Shown: positions 24,718 through 33,768, counted from the stretch's first letter. The stretch: DNA of 60,008 nucleotides from Clostridia bacterium (GCA_017411805.1 JAFQPI010000007.1:1-60008); one strand, 5' to 3'. Program-made: numbers and translations. The notes: generated from the sequence alone by a model not told the origin.

Positions 24718-25569
24718 ATGGCAGCATATTACATTCTTTACAATCCCCATGCGGGCAACGGATCGAGCGAGTCGACGGCAAAAAAGCTCCGTGAGAGCGG
24801 AAAGTACGAGCCCTCCGAGGTCGTTTCTATGACGGATATCAAGTCTTATTCCGAATTCTTTGCGGACAAAGCAAGTGCTTCCGTAATTCTATGCGGCGGA
24901 GACGGTACGCTCAACCGCTTCCTCAACGAAGCCGACGGCGTTAATCTCGGTGACGTTTACTACATGGCTTCGGGATCGGGCAACGATTTCCTCCGTGACC
25001 TTGACATAAGCGAGCAGACTGAACCCATCTGCATCAACAAATACATAGAAAACATTCCCGTTTGCGAGGTAAACGGAAAGTGCTTCAAGGTCCTCAACGG
25101 CGTTGGTTACGGTATCGACGGCTATTGCTGTCTGACGGGCGACGACATGAAGGCGCAGAATATTCAGAAGATCAATTATACCGCGATCGCTATCAAGGGT
25201 CTATTCGGAAAATACAAGACCTGCGGCGGAAGCGTTACCGTTGACGGCGAGACGCGCAGATATAAGAGGATCTGGCTCTCCTCCGGCATGAACGGTCATT
25301 ACTACGGCGGAGGTATGATGCCCTGTCCCGAACAGGACAGACTTAACGGCAAGGGTATCGTTTCATCCTGCACCTGGCACGACTCGGGCAAGCTCGGCAC
25401 CCTGATCAGATTCCCCTCCTTTTTCACGGGCGAGCACGTGAAGCATAAAAAATACATAGACGTCCGCTCGGGCAAGAAGATCACGGTCGAATTCGATTCT
25501 CCTCGTCCTCTCCAGATCGACGGCGAGGTAGTCAAGGACGTCACAAAATACAGTATTTATTACAAATAA
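24718..25569 (+). CDS. Diacylglycerol/sphingosine kinase-family lipid kinase, copy 1
   Basis: 283 residues from the ATG at 24718. The DAGK catalytic domain is recognised by YNPHAGNGSS near the start, LCGGDGTLNRFLNE (the GGDGT nucleotide motif) and SGSGNDFLRDL. A C-terminal beta domain ends with PLQIDGEVV. These cytoplasmic enzymes phosphorylate diacylglycerol or related lipids. A paralogue of very similar layout lies at 44966-45847. It follows a PlsC-like acyltransferase, consistent with phospholipid metabolism. Confidence 0.85.
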   Translation: MAAYYILYNPHAGNGSSESTAKKLRESGKYEPSEVVSMTDIKSYSEFFADKASASVILCGGDGTLNRFLNEADGVNLGDVYYMASGSGNDFLRDLDISEQTEPICINKYIENIPVCEVNGKCFKVLNGVGYGIDGYCCLTGDDMKAQNIQKINYTAIAIKGLFGKYKTCGGSVTVDGETRRYKRIWLSSGMNGHYYGGGMMPCPEQDRLNGKGIVSSCTWHDSGKLGTLIRFPSFFTGEHVKHKKYIDVRSGKKITVEFDSPRPLQIDGEVVKDVTKYSIYYK

Positions 25570-25623
25570 TTCTTAAGATTTTCTTAAATCTCCGATTCGA
25601 GTATCGAATTGGAGATTTTTCTA

Positions 25624-25653
25624 TTGACAAAAGTTTCAAAAATATGCTATAAT
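25624..25653 (+). promoter_or_regulatory. Promoter of the YwaF-like gene
   Basis: TTGACA at 25624-25629, 18-bp spacer, TATAAT at 25648-25653. This fixes the start codon downstream of 25660. Confidence 0.85.
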
Positions 25654-25683
25654 AGCGCGAAATCAATGAAAAAGGACGCTGTT

Positions 25684-26481
25684 ATGCTTAAGCTTATTGA
25701 AAATTTCTTCACACACAAGGACTTCCTCGGCGGCCTTGACCTGCCGGGCAGACTTTTTTCGCCGCTTCACATCATCTTTTCTCTATGTCTTCTCGCCACG
25801 GTCGTCATTATCGCGGTCGCGGTTTCAAAGAGGTCAGAGGAGTCGCGCCGACGGATACTTATGACACTGTGGATCGTTTTTCTCATTCTTGAGGTGGTTA
25901 AAACTACTTATGAATCGCTTGGCGGAAGTGAACCGAGATTTGAGGTCGGTGGAATCCTGCCCCTCTATCCCTGCAGCGTTTACCTTTATTCGTTCCCATT
26001 CTGCTTTTCGAAAAAACGCGCGGTACGTCTTGCGGCTTGCGGATATCTTTTTACGATGGGATTCCTCGGCGCGGCGGTAAACTTCGTCTACCCCGTAAAC
26101 GTGCTCTCAAACTACTCCTGTATCTCCTTTATGGGCTTCCATACACTCTTTTTCCACGGAACGATGCTCTTTACAATGCTCGTTATGTTATTCTCGGGCT
26201 ATCACCGATATAACCACATCGAGAAATTTTCCGAGCTGATCCTTCCCGCACTGCCAATGCTGATCGTCTCGATCCCCGCGAATATCATCAATTTCTCTCC
26301 GATAGGATCGGATTACATGTTCTTCAAGGCAAATTCCTTCTTCCTCCCCGCCATTTTCGGCAACCTTTCGGACGGCGTAACGACCGTCATCGCATATCTG
26401 CTTTACGCGATATTGCCGGGACTATTCTATCTGCCGGGATACATTATGAATGCAAAAGGCAGAATGCAAAATGCAAAATAA
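25684..26481 (+). CDS. YwaF/TIGR02206-like integral membrane protein
   Basis: 265 residues from the ATG at 25684 (AAGGA site 8 bp upstream; starts at 25609 and 25666 precede or ignore the promoter). Six to seven hydrophobic segments alternate with short loops, with the conserved-looking LPLYPCSVYLYSFPF and NYSCISFMGFHTLFFHGTML stretches of the YwaF family. Its function is unknown. The last eight or so codons (NAKGRMQNAK) are encoded by a 7-nt-period TGCARAA repeat tract, meaning the original end was probably replaced when the repeat arrived. Confidence 0.72.
   Translation: MLKLIENFFTHKDFLGGLDLPGRLFSPLHIIFSLCLLATVVIIAVAVSKRSEESRRRILMTLWIVFLILEVVKTTYESLGGSEPRFEVGGILPLYPCSVYLYSFPFCFSKKRAVRLAACGYLFTMGFLGAAVNFVYPVNVLSNYSCISFMGFHTLFFHGTMLFTMLVMLFSGYHRYNHIEKFSELILPALPMLIVSIPANIINFSPIGSDYMFFKANSFFLPAIFGNLSDGVTTVIAYLLYAILPGLFYLPGYIMNAKGRMQNAK
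26449..26481 (+). repeat. Heptamer tract TGCAAAA/TGCAGAA, locus 1 (coding)
   Basis: Successive 7-nt units of the form TGCARAA cover the last codons of the YwaF-like gene and run straight into a terminator hairpin. Related tracts occur at 45960-46002, 47138-47166, 54479-54516/54550-54590 and 59569-59604. Confidence 0.8.
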
Positions 26482-26513
26482 AAAAATGGACTGAGTAACT
26501 CAGTCCATTTTTG
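26481..26513. terminator. Bidirectional terminator
   Basis: AATGGACTGAG and CTCAGTCCATT form a perfect stem with loop TAA, flanked by A and T runs, between converging genes. Confidence 0.92.
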
Positions 26514-27122
26514 TTAGATCTCCATATCCTCAACAAGTCCGCCGTCGACGAGGCTTTTGATGAGATCGAGCTCTTTTGCGATCCATTTGCCTTCCGATTC
26601 GGGCATACCGGCAACTACAGCCTCGTGGTTTGCGGGGTAGGCAGATACTGTAACCTTACGAGGCAGAAACGCCTTTGCGAGCGCGATACTGCGCTTCATA
26701 TGCGAGCGCGAGGTGACCACGATCACGCTGTCGATCTTCTCGAAGCGGAGCTTGCGATTGATCTGCAGGGTGGCAAAGATCATATTTTCCTTTGTGGTCG
26801 TTGCTTGGTTTTCGAGGATGATCGCCTCCTCGGGCACGCCGTTCTCCATAAGGATGCGCTTCATATAGTGCGATTCGCTGATCATCTCGCCGTCAACCTC
26901 CCATTTTACGCCTCCGCTCGGCATAATAAAGGGAGCTCTGCCCGATTTATAGAGCTCTGCCGCCGCAAGTGCGCGGGGAAGGGCGTTGTTCGGGTTGCCT
27001 CCGAGAAGGATTGCAACGGGCGCGCTCATGCCGTCATCAACGATCGAGCCGCAGATGAATTCCACCTTTGCCTCGAAGGGCATCGAGGCGATATCTTCAC
27101 GTGTCAATTCTGAAAGTTTCAT
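26514..27122 (-). CDS. YdcF/SanA-family (DUF218) protein
   Basis: 202 residues. The DUF218 pattern is clear: PVAILLGGNPNNALPRALAAAELY, SHYMKRILMENGVPEEAIILEN then TTKENM, and VIVVTSRSHMKRSIALAKAF. Family members are linked to cell-envelope functions, but the reaction is poorly known; this copy lacks the N-terminal membrane helix seen in SanA/ElyC. It is the last gene of a three-gene operon: its ATG touches the stop of the DUF2357-like gene (ATAAATG) and GGAG lies inside that gene. Whether it works with the McrB-like ATPase is open. Confidence 0.8.
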   Translation of the reverse strand: MKLSELTREDIASMPFEAKVEFICGSIVDDGMSAPVAILLGGNPNNALPRALAAAELYKSGRAPFIMPSGGVKWEVDGEMISESHYMKRILMENGVPEEAIILENQATTTKENMIFATLQINRKLRFEKIDSVIVVTSRSHMKRSIALAKAFLPRKVTVSAYPANHEAVVAGMPESEGKWIAKELDLIKSLVDGGLVEDMEI

Positions 27123-28532
27123 TTATGCAAGTTCTCCGTTTTCGTTGATCTCTGTGATATTGCGGTAATAGTAAAGTCCTTCAAGCGAGCGGCGGTCCGC
27201 TATCTTTTTGGGTTTGCGGAAATGCTTAATATCGGTTCTGTAATAAACGCCGTCGGGGCTCTCGAGCCTTTCGATGACCGTTCTGCAGGCACCGCATTCG
27301 TGACCGCTTTCGGTCTCTGCCATATTCTTGCCGCAGAAGGGACAGAAGTCGTGCGATGCGTCCGCGTAGATCATGGCGCGCAAAAGCATCTGCTGGATGC
27401 GGCGGAAGGAATCTATATCGTAAATGCTCAGCCGTAGGCTGTCCTCGCCGTTTGGAGTGACGCGGATGACCTCGTCAGCCTCGATCGTAGGTTCGCTCTC
27501 GGTCGGACAGAGCAGGATCTTATAGACGCTGTCCTTGATCACGACGAGCATAATCCCGCCGTTCTCGGCGCGAATATTGAGCTTCCATTCGCCAAAAGAG
27601 GCATGTTGATTGATGTGCTTGAAATCTATCGTTTGATCTCTGTCGAACTTAAAGTTGAAATGTCCCGCGGCGAAGACGCATAGCATGGAGCAGAAGATCG
27701 AATATTCTTCTTCCGAAATCCCTTCCTCAGCCGAGCAGGAAAGCGAATCAAGCCCGATATCCGAAAAATATTTGGCAAGCGAATAAAGTTTTTTGTAGTC
27801 CTTATGCGAGCGGAAGATATTCGTCTTTTTGAGAGCGAGCTTGGTGTTCTTCTTGCGGCATTTTTTGTAGACGGGCATCGAAAGGCGGGGAAGCAGCGCA
27901 TGCTCGATCACGGTCAGTTTCTCAAAGCATCGCTCGATGGGCAAAAGGTATTTGTCGTAGTCGCGCAAGTATCCCGTGTGCAGCTTGCCGAGCGCGAGGA
28001 AATATGACGGATGATTCTCTCGCTCAAGCAGATTGAAGCGCATCTCGCGGTTTGCATATAGCATATCGCGCAGAGCCGAGAGATTTTGCGAGGCAAATCG
28101 AAGGATAGTGTCAACAGTACGCGCGAAAATAATATTCTCATAGATCGCGTAGTCATCCTCATGGCGGATGGTCATAAGCTTGCGCGGGATAAGATTGTCG
28201 TCCTTGATATTGCTCCAAAGCTCGCTGTGAACAGAAATATGCGCCAGCGTTTTGCTGTTGACGACTCTGACGGCTTCCGCGGGCAGTATTTCGCCCGAAT
28301 CGCGCAGACGGATTATCGGCGCGGAAAAGATCCGCTTCAGAGAAGGGAGCGCCCAGGTGATCTTATCAAGTATCTCGTCGAGCGCCGTAAAATCAAGATC
28401 CTCACGGAGAGCAAAGAGATTTAGTCCTGTTTGCGTTGCGGCATCAAAATCATGATAGCCGGCGGGCGGCGACGAGGCGTATGAGCAGAGGGTACGGTAT
28501 CCTTCAAGCGGATTTAATACAGCATCGGGCAT
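27123..28532 (-). CDS. DUF2357-like protein with C-terminal zinc ribbon, partner of McrB-like ATPase
   Basis: 469 residues from the ATG at 28532 (GAGGA 9 bp upstream; a TTG start at 28550 inside the upstream gene is less likely). The central part matches the DUF2357 pattern: RHEDDYAIYENIIFARTVDT, a long basic helical stretch, and YLRDYDKYLLPI. The C-terminus has a Cys4 ribbon (CPFCGK near 397, then CGAC) followed by a basic tail. DUF2357 proteins are found next to McrB-type ATPases, in the position of McrC. No PD-(D/E)xK nuclease motif could be identified. The gene lies 4 bp after the ATPase stop. Confidence 0.68.
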   Translation of the reverse strand: MPDAVLNPLEGYRTLCSYASSPPAGYHDFDAATQTGLNLFALREDLDFTALDEILDKITWALPSLKRIFSAPIIRLRDSGEILPAEAVRVVNSKTLAHISVHSELWSNIKDDNLIPRKLMTIRHEDDYAIYENIIFARTVDTILRFASQNLSALRDMLYANREMRFNLLERENHPSYFLALGKLHTGYLRDYDKYLLPIERCFEKLTVIEHALLPRLSMPVYKKCRKKNTKLALKKTNIFRSHKDYKKLYSLAKYFSDIGLDSLSCSAEEGISEEEYSIFCSMLCVFAAGHFNFKFDRDQTIDFKHINQHASFGEWKLNIRAENGGIMLVVIKDSVYKILLCPTESEPTIEADEVIRVTPNGEDSLRLSIYDIDSFRRIQQMLLRAMIYADASHDFCPFCGKNMAETESGHECGACRTVIERLESPDGVYYRTDIKHFRKPKKIADRRSLEGLYYYRNITEINENGELA

Positions 28533-28536
28533 TTTA

Positions 28537-30897
28537 TCAGTCCTCGCCAAGGCTCAGAACGAAATCGCGGCAACGGAAAAGACCGAGTCTTTCAAATTCA
28601 TCCGCAAGCTCATCCTTATTATCAACGCTCTTGAATTCGAGCTTGGATACGACCTTTGACAGCAGGATCCTCTCAAGACCGTCCGAGATAGCCCGGTCGG
28701 TGCCGCCGAAGCATGCGGCATAGATTCGGACAAAGTCCTCGATCTGATTTGCGATACGGTTACCGAAGGAAATATTATAGGGTGCGAGGAGCGATTCGAC
28801 TTCTCCGATGACGGAGGAGGATTCGATATCAAAGTAAATATTAGCCTTTGCCTCTGCAAAAAGATTTCTCAGATCAGTGGTGGAGATGAATTTCTGCGGT
28901 ATCGGTTCGCCCGTGGCACGGATCTTGGGCGCACGCTTATTGAAATTCATGGTGTGAGCACGGTCATAGACCTTGTCGCTGATCTCAAAGGTGCTTTCGT
29001 CTCGGTTTGCAGTACCGATGAACCAAATATTTGCGGGGATCTTGATCGTCGTACCCTCATAAAGACCCATATAGCGGTATCTTCTGCCGTCGTATTTGCG
29101 GTAGAGGGGAGTGCCGAGGAGCTTGATCTCGCGGCGATCCTCCTCGTGCTCCATCAGCGAAAGAAAATCCGAGAAATAGTATTCGATTCTCGAGAGGTTC
29201 ATCTCATCGAGTACGATGAAGGTGGGACGGTCGGGGAAGAGGCGGGCGCGGTAGAGTGCCTGAGTAAACTTTTTGGGCGTGAAAACGCGGCTGAATTCGT
29301 TATAATAGCCGAGAAGCTCGTTTTTATCTCGCCATGCGGATTCGACCTCCACAAGGTCGCAGGAGCCGTGGATCGCCTCGGCAAAGATCTTCGGTAGGCT
29401 TGTCTTACCCGTACCGCTCATACCCTGAAGGATGGTGAGTCGGGTTGTTCCGAGGCCGGCTATGAAGGTTGCGATATCCTCGGGAGTGTAGTAAAGATGC
29501 AGGCGCGAATCGCGGGCATAATTAACTACGAAATTGACAAGCTCGGGGAGCGAGGGCGATTCAAATGAGGATTCGTGCGCTGCCTCAAGCTCGAGGCGCA
29601 AGGGCTCGAATTTTCTGTCAATTTCGGTAAATGCAGGGCAGGGATCGTGGTCGCCGGGAGATAAGGGAGCCGAGCTGTCATCGGCGATCTGCTCCTGACC
29701 CGAGGTAGGATCGTAAATTGCGGAGCTCTGACCGATCGCAACGATAAGCTCGCCCTTCGTTCCGCGTGTATAGGGCTTACGGAGCAAGACAAGGCAGAGA
29801 ACGCCGAGCGCGGCAAGGAAGAACCAATGAGAGGGGCTTTGGATATCGTAATTGAGCCCGATCGACTCGGGATCTATCAGATCGCCGAAGCCGTATTGAT
29901 TGAGCTGGTAGGAGATCCATGCGTTGAGGATATCGGCGTTGATCTCCTGCGCGATCGAAAAATACTTGCCGAAGAGTCCGACTACGAAGGTGGTCAGCGC
30001 GCCGCAGATGATCTCAAACAGGGTCAGCTGATAAAATAGTCTCGATCTGCCCGCAAGCGACGTGAGCGAAAGAAGGAAGAAGGCTACGTTTGCAGCAACA
30101 AAGGCGAGGACGAAGAAAACGAGAACCTGCAGTCCGCCGGTTGCCTCGATCTTTCCGGTGAGAGCTTCAAGGCCATTGAAGTAAACGTCGCCGATCTCGA
30201 TGTCGAATTTTACCCAAAGAATGTCGCCGAGCGCACAGCATACCGCAAGTGCGGAAATGATAGCACCGTAAAAGAAGAGCTCGATACGCGCGCCGACGGA
30301 AATATTCTTTGGCTTGGGGGCTTCCTCTGTGAAGGAGACGAGTCGGGTCAGATAGGCAAAATAGATCGTTACGGCAAAGCAGAGCCAGAATCCGAAGCCC
30401 GAGTAGAAATCATAATGAACCGTAGCCGAGCCGGCATTTCTGATAGCGGAGAAGAGGATGCTGGTCAGATAGAAGGCGCCGTTTACAAAGGTTGAATAAA
30501 CAAGTACTGTCTGTACCGCTCCGAAGAATTTTATATCGGTATCGGAGTAATGTCTGATAGCCGAGAAAAGAAGGCAGACTCCAACGACAGAGAGAAGACA
30601 TACGGCTATGAAGATAATGAGCGATTCAATCGTAAAAAGATCGCCTTCAAGCGAAATATCGCCGTCCGCAGAGATCTTTCGGCTTTTGAGGATATCAATA
30701 CCTCTGATCGCGCCTTGCTGTTTGTCACCGTATTCATCAAAATACGTGGCGTTATAAAAGGGCGCGAAAAGAAGAGTGAAGACTAACAGCACAGAGACTA
30801 CGCTGAGAGCCAAAACCGTCAATCTTCTTGTGCGGTCTGAAAAAGCGGGTATAGTGATCGTCTTGCCCGCGTTATTATCTTTTCGGTTTTGTGTCAT
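28537..30897 (-). CDS. Membrane-anchored McrB-like AAA+ ATPase
   Basis: 786 residues. The ATG at 30897 is chosen because GGAGGAC lies 8 bp upstream; the ATG at 30903 overlaps that site. About eight hydrophobic segments fill residues 25-375. After a soluble linker comes an AAA+ domain: Walker A GMSGTGKTSL (492-501), Walker B FIVLDEMNLSR near 558, then IWFIGTANRDES and ISDKVYDRAHTMNF as sensor/arginine-finger region. The MNxxR after Walker B and the GTANxDES string are the McrB hallmark. McrB ATPases normally drive a nuclease on modified DNA; a multi-pass membrane N-terminus is unusual and points to a membrane-located assembly. It heads an operon with DUF2357-like and YdcF-like proteins. Confidence 0.82.
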   Translation of the reverse strand: MTQNRKDNNAGKTITIPAFSDRTRRLTVLALSVVSVLLVFTLLFAPFYNATYFDEYGDKQQGAIRGIDILKSRKISADGDISLEGDLFTIESLIIFIAVCLLSVVGVCLLFSAIRHYSDTDIKFFGAVQTVLVYSTFVNGAFYLTSILFSAIRNAGSATVHYDFYSGFGFWLCFAVTIYFAYLTRLVSFTEEAPKPKNISVGARIELFFYGAIISALAVCCALGDILWVKFDIEIGDVYFNGLEALTGKIEATGGLQVLVFFVLAFVAANVAFFLLSLTSLAGRSRLFYQLTLFEIICGALTTFVVGLFGKYFSIAQEINADILNAWISYQLNQYGFGDLIDPESIGLNYDIQSPSHWFFLAALGVLCLVLLRKPYTRGTKGELIVAIGQSSAIYDPTSGQEQIADDSSAPLSPGDHDPCPAFTEIDRKFEPLRLELEAAHESSFESPSLPELVNFVVNYARDSRLHLYYTPEDIATFIAGLGTTRLTILQGMSGTGKTSLPKIFAEAIHGSCDLVEVESAWRDKNELLGYYNEFSRVFTPKKFTQALYRARLFPDRPTFIVLDEMNLSRIEYYFSDFLSLMEHEEDRREIKLLGTPLYRKYDGRRYRYMGLYEGTTIKIPANIWFIGTANRDESTFEISDKVYDRAHTMNFNKRAPKIRATGEPIPQKFISTTDLRNLFAEAKANIYFDIESSSVIGEVESLLAPYNISFGNRIANQIEDFVRIYAACFGGTDRAISDGLERILLSKVVSKLEFKSVDNKDELADEFERLGLFRCRDFVLSLGED

Positions 30898-30926
30898 AAG
30901 CATGTCCTCCGTAAAGTTATAATATA

Positions 30927-30955
30927 ATTATATCAATAAATAATAGTAAAGTCAA
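30927..30955 (-). promoter_or_regulatory. Promoter of the McrB-like operon
   Basis: On the minus strand TTGACT (30955-30950), 17-bp spacer, TATAAT (30932-30927), 30 bp before the start codon. Confidence 0.85.
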
Positions 30956-30988
30956 GGGGTTTGCAATTTACCCTTAAATAATAAGACA

Positions 30989-31025
30989 GAAAAAAACGCC
31001 CAAAGTTTCAAGATCTTGGGCGTTT
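30989..31025 (-). terminator. Terminator of the dap operon
   Basis: On the minus strand AAACGCCCAA pairs with TTGGGCGTTT and is followed by a T run. It ends the dapA-dapB-ddh transcript. Confidence 0.88.
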
Positions 31026-31072
31026 CTCTCTTTTGTACAAAAAGGAACTGTATTTTTTGTTTAAAATGACTA

Positions 31073-32047
31073 TCAAAGCATATGCGCGCGAAGCTCCTCG
31101 GGGGAGAGCGGCGAAAGATCTGCGGGCGCGATATCGAATATCGTCTTGCAGCCGCATAAGCCTCTTTTATGCATGCGGTCGATAGCGCGCGCGCAGGCAA
31201 CGAGGACGCTTGAGGTAAATTCGGGATTTGAATCAAGCGCAAGCGAGAACTCGACCGTGTGGCTATGCTCGCCCGAAAGCCCGGTTCTGCCGCTTCTTAT
31301 GACCGAGCCGCCGTGCGGGAGAGCGGAATGCTTTTCCTTAAGCTCGTCAAGCGAAATAAAGGTAACCGTGGTATCGTAATCGGCAAAATAATTCGGCATA
31401 TTCTTGATCTCGGACTCGATCCGAGCGAGATCCGCGCCTTCTTTTGCCACAACGTAACATTCGCGGGTGTGCTTCTGCCTTGTCGTAAGTTCGGGACATT
31501 CACCCGAACGTACCGACTCGAGAGCCTCGGGGACGGGAACGGTATACTGCCTTGCGTCGAGGACACCTTCGATGCGTCTGATGGCATCGGAATGACCCTG
31601 GCTTACGCCGCGTCCCCAAAAAGTGTAATCCTTGCCCTCGGGAAGGACGGAGGAAGCGTAAAGACGCGCGATCGAGAAGAGTCCCGGATCCCAACCGCCC
31701 GATATCATTGCAATATGTCCCGAAGCTTGTGCCGCCTTATCTACGCGGGCAAAATGCTCGGGGATCGCCGCGTGGGTATCGTAGCTGTCTATGACGTTGA
31801 AATGCTCGGCGAGGGTATGCGTCATCTTCGGCAGATCGGTCGCGCTTCCTCCGCAGAGGATGAGAACGTCGATCTTATCCTTGAAACCCAGGATATCGTC
31901 GGCGGAATAGACGGGCGCGCCCGCGGTCTTCACGCTTGCGGGATCGCGGCGGGTAAAGACGGCGACAAGTTCGCAGTCAGGGTGGTACTTCACTGCAGCT
32001 TCAACTCCGCGTCCGAGATTTCCGTATCCGTAAATTGCTATTTTCAT
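31073..32047 (-). CDS. ddh: meso-diaminopimelate D-dehydrogenase
   Basis: 324 residues. The N-terminal Rossmann motif IYGYGNLGRGVEAAV binds NADPH; later IDSYDTHAAIPEHF, ISGGWDPGLFSI and FWGRGVSQGHSDAIRRI are characteristic Ddh substrate regions. The enzyme aminates tetrahydrodipicolinate directly to meso-DAP, bypassing the acylated intermediates. It follows dapB by one base, so the operon encodes the dehydrogenase branch of lysine/DAP synthesis starting from aspartate semialdehyde. The length is as usual for the family. Confidence 0.95.
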   Translation of the reverse strand: MKIAIYGYGNLGRGVEAAVKYHPDCELVAVFTRRDPASVKTAGAPVYSADDILGFKDKIDVLILCGGSATDLPKMTHTLAEHFNVIDSYDTHAAIPEHFARVDKAAQASGHIAMISGGWDPGLFSIARLYASSVLPEGKDYTFWGRGVSQGHSDAIRRIEGVLDARQYTVPVPEALESVRSGECPELTTRQKHTRECYVVAKEGADLARIESEIKNMPNYFADYDTTVTFISLDELKEKHSALPHGGSVIRSGRTGLSGEHSHTVEFSLALDSNPEFTSSVLVACARAIDRMHKRGLCGCKTIFDIAPADLSPLSPEELRAHML

Positions 32048-32048
32048 C

Positions 32049-32825
32049 TTAATTACCTACAAGTTGCGCAGATTTTGCGCCGTTTACAAGTGATTTCATA
32101 TCGTACATTCCGGCGTCACAATTTACAAGAAATGCCGCCGCGGCAAGTGCGCCCTCGGCAAAAAGTGCGCGGGAATGTGCCTCGTGCTTGAGAGTTATGG
32201 TTTGATTCGGCGTGCCTATCATGACCTCGTGCTCGCCGACGATATTTCCCATTCTGATCGCGTGGATACCGATCTCACTCTGCGTACGCTTCCCCTGACC
32301 GCTTCTGCCGCAGTTGACTGTCGCCTCGGGGCGGACGTCACAGAGCGCGTCTGCAAGCATCAGAGCAGTTCCGCTCGGAGCATCGACCTTGCGGTCGTGG
32401 TGCTTTTCGATTATTTCGATCTCAGCCTCGGGGAACGCCGCAGCCGCCTGCTTTGCAAGCTCAACGAGGAGCGCGACTCCGAGCGACATATTTGCCGAGA
32501 AGAATACGGGAATAACCTCTGCCGCCGCCGCGATCTTCACCTTTTCCTCGGGCGTGTGACCGGTTGTGCAGAGGACGGTCGGGAGCCTTCTTGCCATTGC
32601 AAAATCAAGGAGCGCGGAGGTGACCGTATGATGCGAAAAATCAACTATGCAGTCGATCTGCGCATCGGGGACTTCGGAAAAATCCTTATAGATCACGTAT
32701 GTCTCGTCTCCCTTCTTGAAGGGATCGACACCGCAGATGCATTCGGCACCTCTGTAGCCCGATTCGCAAAGCGCGAGGACCTCCCGTCCCATATGTCCGC
32801 AGATTCCGTTAATTAAAATTTTCAT
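32049..32825 (-). CDS. dapB: 4-hydroxy-tetrahydrodipicolinate reductase
   Basis: 258 residues. The GICGHMG nucleotide-binding start, VDFSHHTVT, TTGHTPEEK and the catalytic EKHHDRKVDAPSGTA block are all present, followed by RMGNIVGEHEVM. The enzyme reduces the DapA product with NAD(P)H. AAAGGA precedes the ATG, and the gene lies 12 bp after dapA in the same operon. Confidence 0.96.
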   Translation of the reverse strand: MKILINGICGHMGREVLALCESGYRGAECICGVDPFKKGDETYVIYKDFSEVPDAQIDCIVDFSHHTVTSALLDFAMARRLPTVLCTTGHTPEEKVKIAAAAEVIPVFFSANMSLGVALLVELAKQAAAAFPEAEIEIIEKHHDRKVDAPSGTALMLADALCDVRPEATVNCGRSGQGKRTQSEIGIHAIRMGNIVGEHEVMIGTPNQTITLKHEAHSRALFAEGALAAAAFLVNCDAGMYDMKSLVNGAKSAQLVGN

Positions 32826-32837
32826 TTCAAGCTTCCT

Positions 32838-33722
32838 TTAGATAAGATTTTCTGCTCTCATGAGATCAAGAAGGACGGCTTCCTTGTCCGCACTCATGGG
32901 AGTCAGGGGTAGGCGGAGATAATTCTCGCCAAAGCCCATAGCCGCGCATGCTGCCTTTGCGGGGATCGGATTGACCTCCGAGAAGAGGGCGTTGATAAGC
33001 GGTATGTAATGAAGCTGCATCTCTCGCGCGCCATGGACGTCGCCCGCGAGAAATTTCTTGCAGATTGCCGAGGTCTCGGCGGGCAGAATATTCGAGAGGA
33101 CAGAGATAACTCCCTTGCCTCCGAGCGACATGATCGGCACGATCTGATCGTCGTTGCCCGAATAGATATCCATCTTGTCGCCGACGAGAGAAGCAAGCTC
33201 CGCGATCTGCGAGATATTTCCGCAAGCCTCCTTGATAGCGACGATGTTTTCGTGCTCTGCAAGACGAGCTGCGGTTGCGGGGAGAAGATTGCATCCCGTG
33301 CGCGAGGGTACGTTATATAATATGCAGGGCTTCGAGGAAGCTTCCGCGATCTTGAGGAAGGAGAGCTCCATTCCTGCCTGAGTTGCCTTGTTGTAGTAGG
33401 GTGTGACGAGGAGCATTGCGTCCGCGCCGACCGCGCAGGCGTATTTGGTCAGCTCGATTGCGTAGTTTATATCGTTCGAGCCCGTACCCGCGATGACGGG
33501 AACGCGTCCCGCGACTCGCTCGACGCAATACTTGATAGCCGCCTTGTGCTCGGCGTCGTCAAGCGTCGAGCCCTCGCCCGTAGTGCCGACTGCAACGAGA
33601 GCGTCGATGCCCTTATCTATCTGGAAATCGATCAGATTGCCGAAATTATCAAAGTCTATGCCCGATTCGGTAAGGGGAGTAACAAGCGCGGTTGCCGCTC
33701 CTGTGAAAACTGTTTTTTTCAT
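32838..33722 (-). CDS. dapA: 4-hydroxy-tetrahydrodipicolinate synthase
   Basis: 294 residues, a TIM-barrel aldolase: GTTGEGSTL near residue 45 binds pyruvate/ASA, LYNVPSRTGCNL contains the catalytic Tyr, and VAIKEACGN holds the Schiff-base Lys. The enzyme condenses pyruvate with aspartate semialdehyde, the first step toward DAP and lysine. It is the first gene of dapA-dapB-ddh. A lysine riboswitch lies upstream on the same strand, and a second promoter lies between riboswitch and gene. Confidence 0.96.
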   Translation of the reverse strand: MKKTVFTGAATALVTPLTESGIDFDNFGNLIDFQIDKGIDALVAVGTTGEGSTLDDAEHKAAIKYCVERVAGRVPVIAGTGSNDINYAIELTKYACAVGADAMLLVTPYYNKATQAGMELSFLKIAEASSKPCILYNVPSRTGCNLLPATAARLAEHENIVAIKEACGNISQIAELASLVGDKMDIYSGNDDQIVPIMSLGGKGVISVLSNILPAETSAICKKFLAGDVHGAREMQLHYIPLINALFSEVNPIPAKAACAAMGFGENYLRLPLTPMSADKEAVLLDLMRAENLI

Positions 33723-33739
33723 ATCTTTATACCTCTGTA

Positions 33740-33768
33740 ATAATATACTAAATCTTTGATTTTGTCAA
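33740..33768 (-). promoter_or_regulatory. Second promoter of the dap operon, inside/next to a dispersed repeat
   Basis: On the minus strand TTGACA (33768-33763), 17-bp spacer, TATTAT (33745-33740), 18 bp before the dapA ATG. The -35 box is formed by the end of the CACTTGTAAAAC element; in the copy at 53519 the same position reads TTGGCA. If active, it bypasses the lysine riboswitch. Confidence 0.65.

Noticed and set aside
26514-30955. Reading the McrB-like operon as a classical McrBC restriction system
   Set aside because: The ATPase has a multi-pass membrane N-terminus and no DNA-binding N-domain, and no McrC nuclease motif was found in the partner.
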